A stretch of DNA of 64,000 bases from Iodidimonas nitroreducens. Its GTDB lineage: Bacteria; Pseudomonadota; Alphaproteobacteria; Sphingomonadales; Rhodothalassiaceae. The stretch lies in assembly GCF_008579165.1 (NCBI RefSeq), contig NZ_BKCN01000003.1. One strand, written 5' to 3'. How positions within the stretch are numbered: position 1 is the stretch's first letter; each line of letters opens with the position of its first letter. The translations under genes and the position numbers were made by a program. Shown one piece after another: positions 28,773-36,691 of this stretch. The notes below the pieces were generated by a model that was not told the DNA's origin, ran no database searches, and worked only from the letters and a program-made list of their open reading frames with translations.

Positions 28773-29831
28773 ATGATCAGTCTAACTCCTTCAACCCTGG
28801 GCGCGCAGATGAGCAGCGCTTCACTGGTTAAAAATCTGCAATCCGATATTGCGCAATTCCGGGAACAATCGATCACCGGGAATAAGCTTGATATGGCGGC
28901 TGAAGGCCCCGGCCAATCGGCGCTTTTGATCGGTTTGCGGGCGCAATTTAGCCGGATTGAAAGCGATATGCGCTCTTTGCAAAGCTTTCAAAGCCGCGCG
29001 GATTTAAAGCAGCAGGCGATGCAATCTGTTGAAGGCAGCCTGACCGGCGTTTTGACCATTGCCGCTACCGGGCTTGATGATCTGAATGAAACCATGCGGG
29101 TGAGCCTGCAAACGGCGGCGAAAGGCGCGCTCGATGAGTTGATCGCGGCTTTCAATGTCAGCGATGGCCAGCGCTTTTTATTCAGTGGCATTGCCACGGA
29201 TCGCGCGCCCATGCAGAATTTCAACCAGATAAATCCGGGCACCGGTTTTTCGCCGGCTCAGGTGATCGAAAATGCCATTGCCGCCACCCCACCGGTGGAT
29301 GCAGCCAGCGCCACGGCGCTTCTGGCTTCCATCGATCAGATTTTTGCCGATACCGCGGCAGCGGGTACCAATTTCGAAGAAACCTTTTTCAATGGGGCGC
29401 CCACCGGCAGCCCGCCCTCGCAGGCGCGGATTTCCGATCAGGTGATTGTTGATTTCGGCCCCGAAGGTAATGATCAGGCCCTGCGTGATATCATCAAGGG
29501 GCTGGCGGTTTTTGCAAGCTTTGATCCGGCAGCTTTGGCCGATGATGCCTTTCCGGTTTTGATGAAGGGGGCCTTTGATTCACTGTCATCGGGGCTTGAT
29601 GGCTTGCGTTCAGGCGCGGCCCGCCTTGGCGAGCAGCAGCGCCTTGCCCAATCTTTGGAAGATCGCAATGGAGCCCTGAAAACCATCCTGAATGAGCGGG
29701 TGGTGAATCTTGAAACCGTCGATCCCTTTGAAACTCAGGTACGCTTGCAGGCGCTGATCGGGCAGTTGGAAACCTCTTTCACCCTCACCGCCCGGATTGC
29801 CAATCTGTCGCTGGTCAATTTTATCCGCTGA
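28773..29831 (+). CDS. flgL: Hook-filament junction protein FlgL
   Basis: The 352-residue product has flagellin-like terminal helices: near the N-terminus IGLRAQFSRIESDMRSLQSF and at the C-terminus EDRNGALKTILNERVVNLET, then VRLQALIGQLETSFTLTARI. Position directly after flgK and these helices identify FlgL (HAP3). A terminator follows the stop by about 50 bases. Confidence 0.92.
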   Translation: MISLTPSTLGAQMSSASLVKNLQSDIAQFREQSITGNKLDMAAEGPGQSALLIGLRAQFSRIESDMRSLQSFQSRADLKQQAMQSVEGSLTGVLTIAATGLDDLNETMRVSLQTAAKGALDELIAAFNVSDGQRFLFSGIATDRAPMQNFNQINPGTGFSPAQVIENAIAATPPVDAASATALLASIDQIFADTAAAGTNFEETFFNGAPTGSPPSQARISDQVIVDFGPEGNDQALRDIIKGLAVFASFDPAALADDAFPVLMKGAFDSLSSGLDGLRSGAARLGEQQRLAQSLEDRNGALKTILNERVVNLETVDPFETQVRLQALIGQLETSFTLTARIANLSLVNFIR

Positions 29832-29883
29832 TCGGGCTGAAACAGGCCGCTTTTCCTCACTTTTTTTCATGAAAAATTCACAA

Positions 29884-29925
29884 AAAACCCCCTGCCAGAT
29901 CACCGGGCGGGGGGTTTGTCATTTT
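29884..29925. terminator. Intrinsic terminator after flgL
   Basis: AAACCCCCTGCC pairs imperfectly with GGGCGGGGGGTTT around an ATCACC-type loop, with A-runs before and a T-rich stretch after. It lies between converging flgL (+) and the CtrA-like gene (-) and could serve both. Confidence 0.82.
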
Positions 29926-29944
29926 ATGCTATAAAGCTATGTTT

Positions 29945-30754
29945 TCAAACAGCTTTTTGCAATTGCGGGCGGCTGATCTGCGCGATGCTGATCGGTGCCT
30001 TCACCATCGTGGGAAGCCGGATGGCGGGGGTCTGTTCGCAGGCCTTGCCGAATCGGGTGCGCCCGGCGCTGGTTTTTTGGGGCAGATCGAATTTATAGCC
30101 GCGCCCATAAACGGTTTCGATATATTGCTGACCGCCTGTGGCATCGGCGATTTTTTTGCGCAACTTGCAGATATAAACATCGATCACTTTATCGTGGGGC
30201 AGCATATCCACCGTGCCATAAACAGCATTATACACCGATTCCTTGGAAACGACGCGTCCCGATTGTTGGGCCAGATGCATGAAAATACTGTGTTCGCGGT
30301 GGCTGAGCTTCAGCCGCCGGCCTTTGACATCGGGATCGCGGCCATCCAGAAAAATGGTGAGATCGCCGATCTGAAGATTGCTTTTGTTTTCACCAAATCC
30401 GCGCCGCAAAATCGCCCTGATTCGGGCGGCCATTTCATCGCCATTGATGGGTTTAACCACCACATCATCGGCCCCGGCTGCCAAAAGATCGGCAGATTGA
30501 CGGGCATTTCTGAAGGGAAGCAATGGAATGATCGCGGCTTTCAGATTGCACTGCCGCAAGGTGGCGACGATATCGATTGGGCAGGCAATATCGCCTAAAA
30601 TAACCGCGCCATAAGCATCGAGCCCAAGCTGTTCCTGATCAAGACCATGCAACAGGCGTGGGTCCATCAGATCCGTGGGAAATTTGGCGCGTTCCATGGC
30701 ATTGGCGATGGATCGTGCGGTTTCTGGATTGGTTTCGAAAAGCAAGGCACGCAT
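29945..30754 (-). CDS. CtrA-like orphan response regulator with degenerate receiver (flagellar master-regulator candidate)
   Basis: The 269-residue protein begins MRALLFETNPETARSIANAM, after an AAGGGGG site. The receiver domain (residues 1-118) lacks the usual acidic pocket (FETN instead of a double-acidic motif), the phospho-aspartate region reads AVILGDIACP, and the conserved Ser/Thr position reads LLP; the lysine in VVKPINGDEM is kept. The C-terminal winged helix is strikingly CtrA-like: VIDVYICKLRKKIADATGGQ then YIETVYGRGYKF. Known alphaproteobacterial regulators of this kind include FtcR (Brucella) and Rem (Sinorhizobium). A C-terminal extension of about 45 basic residues follows. It lies between flgL and divergent flgI, so control of flagellar genes is likely. 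Confidence 0.85.
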   Translation of the reverse strand: MRALLFETNPETARSIANAMERAKFPTDLMDPRLLHGLDQEQLGLDAYGAVILGDIACPIDIVATLRQCNLKAAIIPLLPFRNARQSADLLAAGADDVVVKPINGDEMAARIRAILRRGFGENKSNLQIGDLTIFLDGRDPDVKGRRLKLSHREHSIFMHLAQQSGRVVSKESVYNAVYGTVDMLPHDKVIDVYICKLRKKIADATGGQQYIETVYGRGYKFDLPQKTSAGRTRFGKACEQTPAIRLPTMVKAPISIAQISRPQLQKAV

Positions 30755-30853
30755 AAGAACCCCCTTATTTGCGGTTGTTATCACATAAAATTTCGTGTTT
30801 TTCACCTGACACGAGATTTTGCGAATGCAGGTGAATAATCGACACAACCATAT

Positions 30854-30868
30854 TAAGTAAAGATAAAT
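30854..30868. promoter_or_regulatory. Weak CtrA-type site in the regulator/flgI intergenic region
   Basis: TTAA-GTAAAGA-TAAA is one mismatch from TTAA-N7-TTAA. The intergenic region 30755-30977 is very AT-rich, so chance occurrence is a real possibility. It lies about 100 bases upstream of the regulator gene. Confidence 0.25.
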
Positions 30869-30977
30869 AGAAAACTCTAAATTAGATCAAAAATTTGACG
30901 TTCTAAACGATAAACAAGCATAAAATTTTAGCAAATAGGTATTTATAACCTATTTTAAAGTTTGCGCTTTAAGGTGC

Positions 30978-32132
30978 ATGGAATTGGATCAGTTTTTACA
31001 TAGGTGGAACGTGGCCAGTTTTTCTAAAAATTTAATTTTCATTCTTTTATCTTTTTATGCGATATCCGCCCAAATCGCTCAGGCGGCCCAGGTGCGGGTC
31101 AAGGATATCACCAGCTTTGAATCCGTGCGTTATAACCAGCTTATTGGCTATGGCCTTGTGGTGGGGCTGCCCGGCACGGGGGATCGCCTGACCAACACCC
31201 CCTTTACCGAAGTCAGCATCATCAGCATGTTGCAGCGTTTAGGGGTGGCTATTCCCGATGCCAATCTGCGCACCCGCAATGTTGCGGCGGTGATGGTTAC
31301 GGCCCGATTGCCCGCTTTTGCCCGCAATGGTTCGGCGATCGATGTTTCGGTGGCGGCGATGGGGGATACCACTGATCTGCGGGGCGGGATGTTGCTGGCC
31401 ACGCCTTTATTGGCGGCTGATGGCCAGGTCTATGCGGTGGCCCAGGGGCAGCTTTCGGTTTCCGGTTTTGCGGCCGGTGGTGATGCCGCCAGCATCACCC
31501 GTGGGGTTCCCACCATTGCCAGCGTTGCCAATGGGGCTTTGGTCGAACGCGAAATGGGGTTCAATCTTGATGATTTCAGAAGTTTGCGGATGCGCCTGCG
31601 CAATCCCGATTTCACCACCGCTTTGCGCGTTGAGGCGGCAATCAACAGCTATTTCGATGCGCGAATTGCCAAGGCTGAAGATTTATCGACCATCGTGATC
31701 GCCGTGCCTGAGCGCTTTCAAAGGCGTGTGGCCCAGTTTTTGGGCGAGGTTGAGGCTTTAAGGGTGGAGCCGGATCAATTGGCCCGGGTGGTGATCGATG
31801 AAAATTCGGGAACCATCGTGATCGGGGCCGATGTCAGGATCAGCGAAGTGGCGGTGACTTTGGGGTCGATCACCATCGAGGTGAATGAGCAGCCGGTCGT
31901 CTCGCAGCCGGCACCCTTTGCCGAACAGGGGGAAACGGTGGTGGTGCCGCGCACCAATATCGGGGTTGATGATCAATCCGAAGCGCGGTTCCAGCTTTTG
32001 CCCGAAGCCCCCACCTTACAGGAACTGGTGGCGGGTCTCAATGCGCTGGGGGTTGGCCCACGGGATGTGATTTCCGTATTGCAGGCCATCAAATCGGCCG
32101 GGGCGCTTCATGCGGAACTGATCATAGAATAA
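30978..32132 (+). CDS. flgI: Flagellar P-ring protein FlgI
   Basis: FlgI forms the periplasmic P ring. The 384-residue protein has a signal peptide ending near AQAAQ and then the conserved VRVKDITSFESVRYNQLIGY, VVGLPGTGDRL, DVSVAAMGD and a C-terminal LQAIKSAGALHAELIIE. Length and motifs are normal. It is divergent from the CtrA-like gene and followed by flgJ after nine bases. Confidence 0.95.
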   Translation: MELDQFLHRWNVASFSKNLIFILLSFYAISAQIAQAAQVRVKDITSFESVRYNQLIGYGLVVGLPGTGDRLTNTPFTEVSIISMLQRLGVAIPDANLRTRNVAAVMVTARLPAFARNGSAIDVSVAAMGDTTDLRGGMLLATPLLAADGQVYAVAQGQLSVSGFAAGGDAASITRGVPTIASVANGALVEREMGFNLDDFRSLRMRLRNPDFTTALRVEAAINSYFDARIAKAEDLSTIVIAVPERFQRRVAQFLGEVEALRVEPDQLARVVIDENSGTIVIGADVRISEVAVTLGSITIEVNEQPVVSQPAPFAEQGETVVVPRTNIGVDDQSEARFQLLPEAPTLQELVAGLNALGVGPRDVISVLQAIKSAGALHAELIIE

Positions 32133-32141
32133 GAAAAGCCG

Positions 32142-32462
32142 ATGTTTGATCCCATAGCCCAAATCAATGCGTTTCCCCTTCCCATGTCAGCCGAAAGCCA
32201 GGCGCCCATTGATGAAAAAGCCTGGGGCGTGGCCAAGGATTTTGAAGCTCTGATGATGGGTCAGATGGTGGAGCAGATGTTTTCGGGCCTTGATCAGGAT
32301 GGTTTTTTCAGTGGCGGCTATGGCGAGAAAATGGCCCGGGGCATGCTGAGCGAGCCTTTGGGAAAAGCCTTGTCTTCATCAGGAACACTTGGCATTGCCG
32401 AAGCGATTTATCGAGATATTTCAGGTATTTATCAATCCTATGGCACAATGGGTGACGCATGA
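32142..32462 (+). CDS. flgJ: Rod-binding protein FlgJ (without muramidase domain)
   Basis: The 106-residue protein matches only the N-terminal rod-binding part of enterobacterial FlgJ: AWGVAKDFEALMMGQMVEQM then a glycine-rich segment and MLSEPLGKAL. Alphaproteobacterial FlgJ normally lacks the peptidoglycan hydrolase domain. Its stop overlaps the start of the next gene (ATGATG at 32459-32464). Confidence 0.9.
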   Translation: MFDPIAQINAFPLPMSAESQAPIDEKAWGVAKDFEALMMGQMVEQMFSGLDQDGFFSGGYGEKMARGMLSEPLGKALSSSGTLGIAEAIYRDISGIYQSYGTMGDA

Positions 32463-32989
32463 TGATGGGTTTGCGCTCGATCTTGAAGGATTTCACCGGC
32501 AAAAAGCCTGAAGCACAGGATGCCCCCGCTGTTGAGCCCACCCTGAGCGATGGGTCTGAAGGGGAGGATGATCAGAATATCTCTGAACATGAAGCCGCCT
32601 TCATAAAGAATATGGATCAGCTCATCGCAGTGCTGGAGCAGGAGGGCAGCTATCTGGCAGCCGGCAGGATCGACTCTTTAACCGGGCTGCAATCGGAGAA
32701 GGAAAAAGCGCTGGATCAGTTGATTGCTGCGGCCAAAAGCTTCCGCGAAAGCGCCGATACAGCCGGATGGACCGTTTCGGAACAGCTTTTGAAAAAAGCC
32801 GGGCAGTGCGATCAATTGGCCCAGGAATGCAAGCATAAGCTGGAAGCGCATAAACATGCGGTGCTGCATTTGCATAGTTGTTTCATGATGGCGCTGGAGA
32901 AAAGCCATGCCGATGGCACCTATGCCAAAGATGGAACTCTCTCGCGTCCGGGCAATCTTTCGCAAAAAGGGCTGAATACGCGGCTTTAG
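32459..32989 (+). CDS. flgN: FlgN-like flagellar export chaperone
   Basis: The 176-residue protein is acidic at the N-terminus and then helical, with heptad-like stretches: FIKNMDQLIAVLEQEGSYL and LQSEKEKALDQLIAAAKSF. This is the FlgN pattern, a cytosolic chaperone for FlgK and FlgL. The position after flgI-flgJ agrees with alphaproteobacterial gene order. The N-terminal 45 residues are longer than in typical FlgN proteins. The call rests on pattern and context rather than a strict motif. Confidence 0.72.
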   Translation: MMMGLRSILKDFTGKKPEAQDAPAVEPTLSDGSEGEDDQNISEHEAAFIKNMDQLIAVLEQEGSYLAAGRIDSLTGLQSEKEKALDQLIAAAKSFRESADTAGWTVSEQLLKKAGQCDQLAQECKHKLEAHKHAVLHLHSCFMMALEKSHADGTYAKDGTLSRPGNLSQKGLNTRL

Positions 32990-33023
32990 GGGCTGGCTCT
33001 AATAGGCATATATGAAGTTGTCG

Positions 33024-33060
33024 TGCCCGTTCTTTTTTATAGAGCGGGCATGTTCTTTTA
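33024..33060 (+). terminator. Terminator-like hairpin after flgN
   Basis: TGCCCGTTC (33024-33032) pairs with GAGCGGGCA (33042-33050), nine pairs with one G-T, around a T-rich loop, and is followed by TGTTCTTTTA. It would separate the flgI operon from fliC. Confidence 0.65.
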
Positions 33061-33093
33061 TGATTTGATGCGTAAATACCTAAAATACCATTT

Positions 33094-33108
33094 TTTAATT
33101 CGCCTTAA
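33094..33108 (+). promoter_or_regulatory. Candidate CtrA-type box before fliC (one mismatch)
   Basis: TTTA-ATTCGCC-TTAA lies 103 bases before the flagellin start, leaving room for a long 5' untranslated region. It is one mismatch from TTAA-N7-TTAA. The region 32990-33211 holds no gene. Confidence 0.35.
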
Positions 33109-33211
33109 TCGGCCTCTGTCACAGTGATGGTGCAGAGGGATAGAACCCTGTTCCTCATGCCCCAGCGTCAGAAGGCGCCCGTGTCAACCTGAGAAAACGG
33201 GAACTTGTAAA

Positions 33212-34453
33212 ATGGCTGGTATTTTAACCAATGTGCAGGCGCAGGTCGCCTTGCAAACCCTTCGTTCGGCAACCAATAGCCTGAATGAAACCCAGGATCG
33301 GATTTCCACCGGACTTGAAGTGCGGACAGCGAAAGACAATCCGTCTTTCTTCCTCGTCTCACAGCAGGTGCGGGGCGATAATGCCGTGCTCAATGGTTTG
33401 CGAGACAATCTTACCCTGTCGGTGAATGCGGCAAAAACAGCCACCAATGGCATCACGGCCATTTTTGGTACGATCAACGAAATCCAGCAGGCCCTGACCA
33501 CCGCCGACTCCGGTCAGGCGCTGGATGAGCTTCAGTTCACCATCAATAATCTGGTGGGCGAAGTGGAAGGCACGATCAATGCCACCTCTTTCAATGGCAT
33601 CAATCTTCTTGCGGGGAACAATACCCAGACTGTGACCACCACGGTGACCCGCGACGGCGGTAATTTCAATATCTCGACCTTTACCCTCGTCGAACAAAAT
33701 CTTGGTGATATCTCGCGCTTTGATGCCACGGCAGCGGGGGGTGTGCTCACCCTTGAGCGTGCTTTCGCATCTTTTGCTCCGGGTGTTCTGGATCAGATCG
33801 ATGGGGCCAATCCCACGGGGCAGGGCGGTAATGGACAGATCGATTTCGTAGCCGGTGGCGACGATGATCTGGCCGCCGTAGCTTCTCCCACGGTAACAGA
33901 AATCACGGTCAATGCCGATGTCGGTGCGGCCATCAATAATGCATTGGTGCAATTTGGTCAGACGGCTATTGCTGCCAATGCCGATGGCACGGTGACCTTT
34001 GATGGCGCGGCTGCGGTGGCCCTTGATTTCGATGGCGATACTTTTAATGAAGTCAATACCCTTGAGGAATTCGTCAATACGGTTGTTGTGGGGGATACGG
34101 CCCTGCGTCAGGCGGTTGCGGAATCCGGCTTCACCGGTGCTTTGCGGACCATTGCGGTGAACGGTGCCAATGGCAATGTGCAGGCAGGTCTTGTGGTGGC
34201 CGATGCGTTGATCGGTCAGGTCAATCTGGCTTCATCCACCTTGGGGACATTCGAGCGGACCTTGGAAAATCGTCAGAATTTCCTGGATAATCTGTCCGAT
34301 TCTCTGGAGCAGGGCGTTGCCTCTTTGGTGGAAGCGGATCTGGATGAAGAATCCACCCGCTTGCAGGCCTTCCAGGTGCAGCAGCAGTTGGCCATTCAGG
34401 CCCTTGGGATCGCCAATCAAAATCCTCAAAACATCCTGTCGCTCTTCCGATAG
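33212..34453 (+). CDS. fliC: Flagellin
   Basis: The 413-residue protein has the flagellin N-terminal domain (TLRSATNSLNETQDRISTGL, then VRTAKDNPSFFLVSQQVRGD) and C-terminal domain (RQNFLDNLSDSLEQGVASLV, then ESTRLQAFQVQQQLAIQALG and a terminal ILSLFR). The centre holds a variable domain rich in Thr, Asn and Gly. A ribosome-binding site (GGGAA) lies close to the ATG. It is the only flagellin seen here. flaF and flbT follow, known in Caulobacter to control flagellin synthesis after transcription, probably through the long leader. Confidence 0.96.
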   Translation: MAGILTNVQAQVALQTLRSATNSLNETQDRISTGLEVRTAKDNPSFFLVSQQVRGDNAVLNGLRDNLTLSVNAAKTATNGITAIFGTINEIQQALTTADSGQALDELQFTINNLVGEVEGTINATSFNGINLLAGNNTQTVTTTVTRDGGNFNISTFTLVEQNLGDISRFDATAAGGVLTLERAFASFAPGVLDQIDGANPTGQGGNGQIDFVAGGDDDLAAVASPTVTEITVNADVGAAINNALVQFGQTAIAANADGTVTFDGAAAVALDFDGDTFNEVNTLEEFVNTVVVGDTALRQAVAESGFTGALRTIAVNGANGNVQAGLVVADALIGQVNLASSTLGTFERTLENRQNFLDNLSDSLEQGVASLVEADLDEESTRLQAFQVQQQLAIQALGIANQNPQNILSLFR

Positions 34454-34492
34454 GACGTGTCCCCCGGCTTTTGGTCGGGAAACGGGATCGTT

Positions 34493-34521
34493 ACGGGACG
34501 CTGTCATGGCGTCCCGTTCTT
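34493..34521 (+). terminator. Strong hairpin between fliC and flaF
   Basis: ACGGGACGC pairs perfectly with GCGTCCCGT around a seven-base loop, followed by TCTTCC. The T-run is short, so it may act as a partial terminator or an mRNA 3'-end stabiliser that lets flagellin message accumulate over the flaF-flbT transcript. Confidence 0.65.
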
Positions 34522-34585
34522 CCCGGCGCTGCGAGGCTTATGGATCGCCTGCGCGCCCTTGTAGAAAAGCAAGGAGACTGGATCG

Positions 34586-34996
34586 ATGTTGGCATCGGCT
34601 GTGGGCGGCGCATCCGCCTATAAACAAACCATCAGGGAAACCGAAAATCCACGTTCCATCGAACGCCGGGTGTTCAAATCCGTGACCGCATCCCTTGAAA
34701 TGCTGGCCCATGAAAAGCCGCCCTTCAAACCCGATATCATGCGCGCCCGCAATGATGCTTTGGCGCGCAATTCGCAATTATGGGGCGTGGTTTTATTTGA
34801 AGTTTCAGATCAGGAGAATGCCCTGCCCATGGCTTTGCGCGCTCAATTGATCAATATGGCGCTTTATGTGGATCGCACTACCCCGGATGTGGTGGCGGGC
34901 AAACGGCCCATGGATAGCCTGATCGATCTCAACCAATCCATCATTCGCGGGCTTGAGGGCATTGCATCGGGCGATGGAGGCGGGCATGGCGCTTAG
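34586..34996 (+). CDS. flaF: Flagellar biosynthesis regulator FlaF
   Basis: The 136-residue protein matches FlaF: AYKQTIRETENPRSIERRVF near the N-terminus and a helical centre with NSQLWGVVLFEVSDQENALP. In Caulobacter, FlaF is needed for flagellin translation and secretion and works opposite to FlbT. An AAGGAGA site precedes the start, and the flbT start overlaps the 3' end (ATG at 34986). Confidence 0.9.
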   Translation: MLASAVGGASAYKQTIRETENPRSIERRVFKSVTASLEMLAHEKPPFKPDIMRARNDALARNSQLWGVVLFEVSDQENALPMALRAQLINMALYVDRTTPDVVAGKRPMDSLIDLNQSIIRGLEGIASGDGGGHGA

Positions 34997-35486
34997 ACTG
35001 AGGCTGAAGCCCTTTGAAAAGGTGATCATCAATGGCTGTGTCGTTACCAATGGGAACCGGCGCAATACCATTACTTTATCGAATTTCGGCCATGTCATCA
35101 AAAGCAAGGATATCATGCAGCCGGAAGGGGCGAAAAGCCTTTATGGCCGCTTTTATTTTCAGGTCCAGACCCAATTGATCGAAGCGCAAAAAGGTGATGT
35201 TCATATCGACGAGATCAATAAGATCGCCTCGCAGCTTTATCTGGCGGCAGCATCTCATGAAGAACGCACGGCCCTGATGCGGGCGCTGGATTTTGTCCAT
35301 GCCGGTGATTTTTATAAGGCCCTGTCGCATATCCGCGCTTTGATGCGCCGTGAAGCCCCCGATTGCCTGCCATCCGGGATGGATGCTGATCACGCGCCAG
35401 ACAACAGCCCCGAGGGCGAGGAGACAGCGCCCAGGCAAGGCAGAAGCCCCGCAGTATTTTTACCTATAGCGTTGAGGAGGAAGACC
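34986..35486 (+). CDS. flbT: Flagellin synthesis repressor FlbT (3' end unresolved)
   Basis: The start MALRLRLKPFEKVIINGCVV, then KSKDIMQPEGAKSLYGRFYF, is typical of FlbT, which binds flagellin mRNA leaders and represses translation. FlbT proteins are usually about 140-150 residues; here the frame does not stop and runs on into the next gene's start at 35487. An extra C in the run at 35447-35450 would explain this: removing it gives an end R-S-P-Q-Y-F-Y-L with stop at 35467-35469. A true fusion with the next protein cannot be excluded. Confidence 0.82.
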
Positions 35487-35855
35487 ATGGCGTCAGTTCC
35501 CCCGATCGGATCTGGAACCGTTCAACAGCCCACCACCCTTGAAACGGCTGCCGATAACAGAGCATCCGTGGCGCAAACCCAGGGCCGAACGGATACGCTG
35601 GAAGCCAAAGCCATTGCCCGCGCGGCTTTGGCCGATGAGGTGCGCGACAAGCAACAGAACCGCGAGGCTTTTCGCATCCGCTTTCGCGATAAAACCCGGC
35701 TGGTGACCGAAGTGCTCGATTCCCAAACCGGCAATGTTCTCTATGAAATTCCCCCGGGCTTGCGCCCCTTGGAGCCGTTCATGGTGACCCTTGATGATCT
35801 GTTGGAAGGGGAGCCGGTGCTTGAGGATATTCCCTCTATCCGTGAGGAGCGCTGA
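35487..35855 (+). CDS. FlaG-like protein
   Basis: The 122-residue product starts at an ATG with a strong site (GAGGAGGAAG). After a low-complexity N-terminus it has RIRFRDKTRLVTEVLDSQTG and NVLYEIPPG, resembling the FlaG pattern (a V-x-V-x-D-x-x-T-G-E-V-I-R-x-I-P strand pair). FlaG proteins influence filament length. It is in the same frame as flbT as given, and the stop lies close to the start of the DUF1217 gene at 35858. The FlaG call is moderate. Confidence 0.6.
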   Translation: MASVPPIGSGTVQQPTTLETAADNRASVAQTQGRTDTLEAKAIARAALADEVRDKQQNREAFRIRFRDKTRLVTEVLDSQTGNVLYEIPPGLRPLEPFMVTLDDLLEGEPVLEDIPSIREER

Positions 35856-35857
35856 TC

Positions 35858-36667
35858 ATGACCAGCAGCTTTGCCCAGTTTTCTCTGGTGGATCGCACCT
35901 TCAATAAGCAGGTTGAGACGATGGCTTCGCGGGGGGAAAACCGCCGCGAGATTGAATATTTCGTGAACAATATTGCCAATGTGGAAAGCGCCGAAGACCT
36001 GGTGAAGGATAGCCGCCTTTTGCGCTTTTCCCTGACCGCCTTTGGGCTTGAAAGCCAGTTTTTTGCCAAGGCTTTGGTGCAGCAGGTGCTGGAAAGCAAT
36101 CTGAATGATCCCCGGTCTTTGGCCCGGCGGATGACGGATCGGCGCTTTCGGGATTTTGCCGCTGCCTTTAATTTTGGCGGTCCCGGCGCGCCCAAAAATG
36201 GCGATCTCGATTTGACCAAAGCGGTTGTTCAGCAGTTTTTATCGGTGAAGGTGGAAGAAGAGCAGGGCAAGCAGAATGAAGCCGTGCAGCTCGCCCTGTT
36301 TTTCCAAAGACAGGCGCCGCGCATCAAATCCTTTTTCGATATTTTTGCCGATCGCGCTTTATCCGAAGTGTTTCGCGTGGCCTTGCGTTTGCCCCAACAG
36401 GTTTTTTCGCAAGATCTTGATCGTTTGGCGGTCAAGCTTGAAAGCCGCTTTGATCTGGAAAAACTGCAAGATCCGGTTGAACTGGAAAAATTCATCAAAC
36501 GCTTCACGATCCTGCATGATCTGGAAAATGGCGGCGGTGCGGGCGGTCTTTCCGGGGTTGCTGCGGACCGCCTCAGCCTCTTCAGGCCTTTGTCCTTGCC
36601 CTCATCGGGGCAGAATAATCTGCTATCCATCCCCCCCATCACGGTGCGTGGGCCTTTCGTCTTTTAA
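35858..36667 (+). CDS. DUF1217 flagellar-locus protein
   Basis: The 269-residue protein matches the DUF1217 family found in alphaproteobacterial flagellar loci: KQVETMASRGENRREIEYF with NNIANVESAEDLVKDSRLLR, LNDPRSLARRMTDRRFRDFA, and a second repeat VVQQFLSVKVEEEQGKQNEA with QAPRIKSFFDIFADRALSEV. No enzymatic motif is visible. Function in motility is inferred from family context. It is the last gene of the fliC-side series and converges on fliI. Confidence 0.85.
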   Translation: MTSSFAQFSLVDRTFNKQVETMASRGENRREIEYFVNNIANVESAEDLVKDSRLLRFSLTAFGLESQFFAKALVQQVLESNLNDPRSLARRMTDRRFRDFAAAFNFGGPGAPKNGDLDLTKAVVQQFLSVKVEEEQGKQNEAVQLALFFQRQAPRIKSFFDIFADRALSEVFRVALRLPQQVFSQDLDRLAVKLESRFDLEKLQDPVELEKFIKRFTILHDLENGGGAGGLSGVAADRLSLFRPLSLPSSGQNNLLSIPPITVRGPFVF

Positions 36668-36691
36668 TATTCAGCCCGATGATCGAAGGTT

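Noticed and set aside
30943..30975. TTAA pairs just before flgI as a CtrA box
   Set aside because: TTAA occurs twice, but the spacing is ten bases and does not fit TTAA-N7-TTAA.
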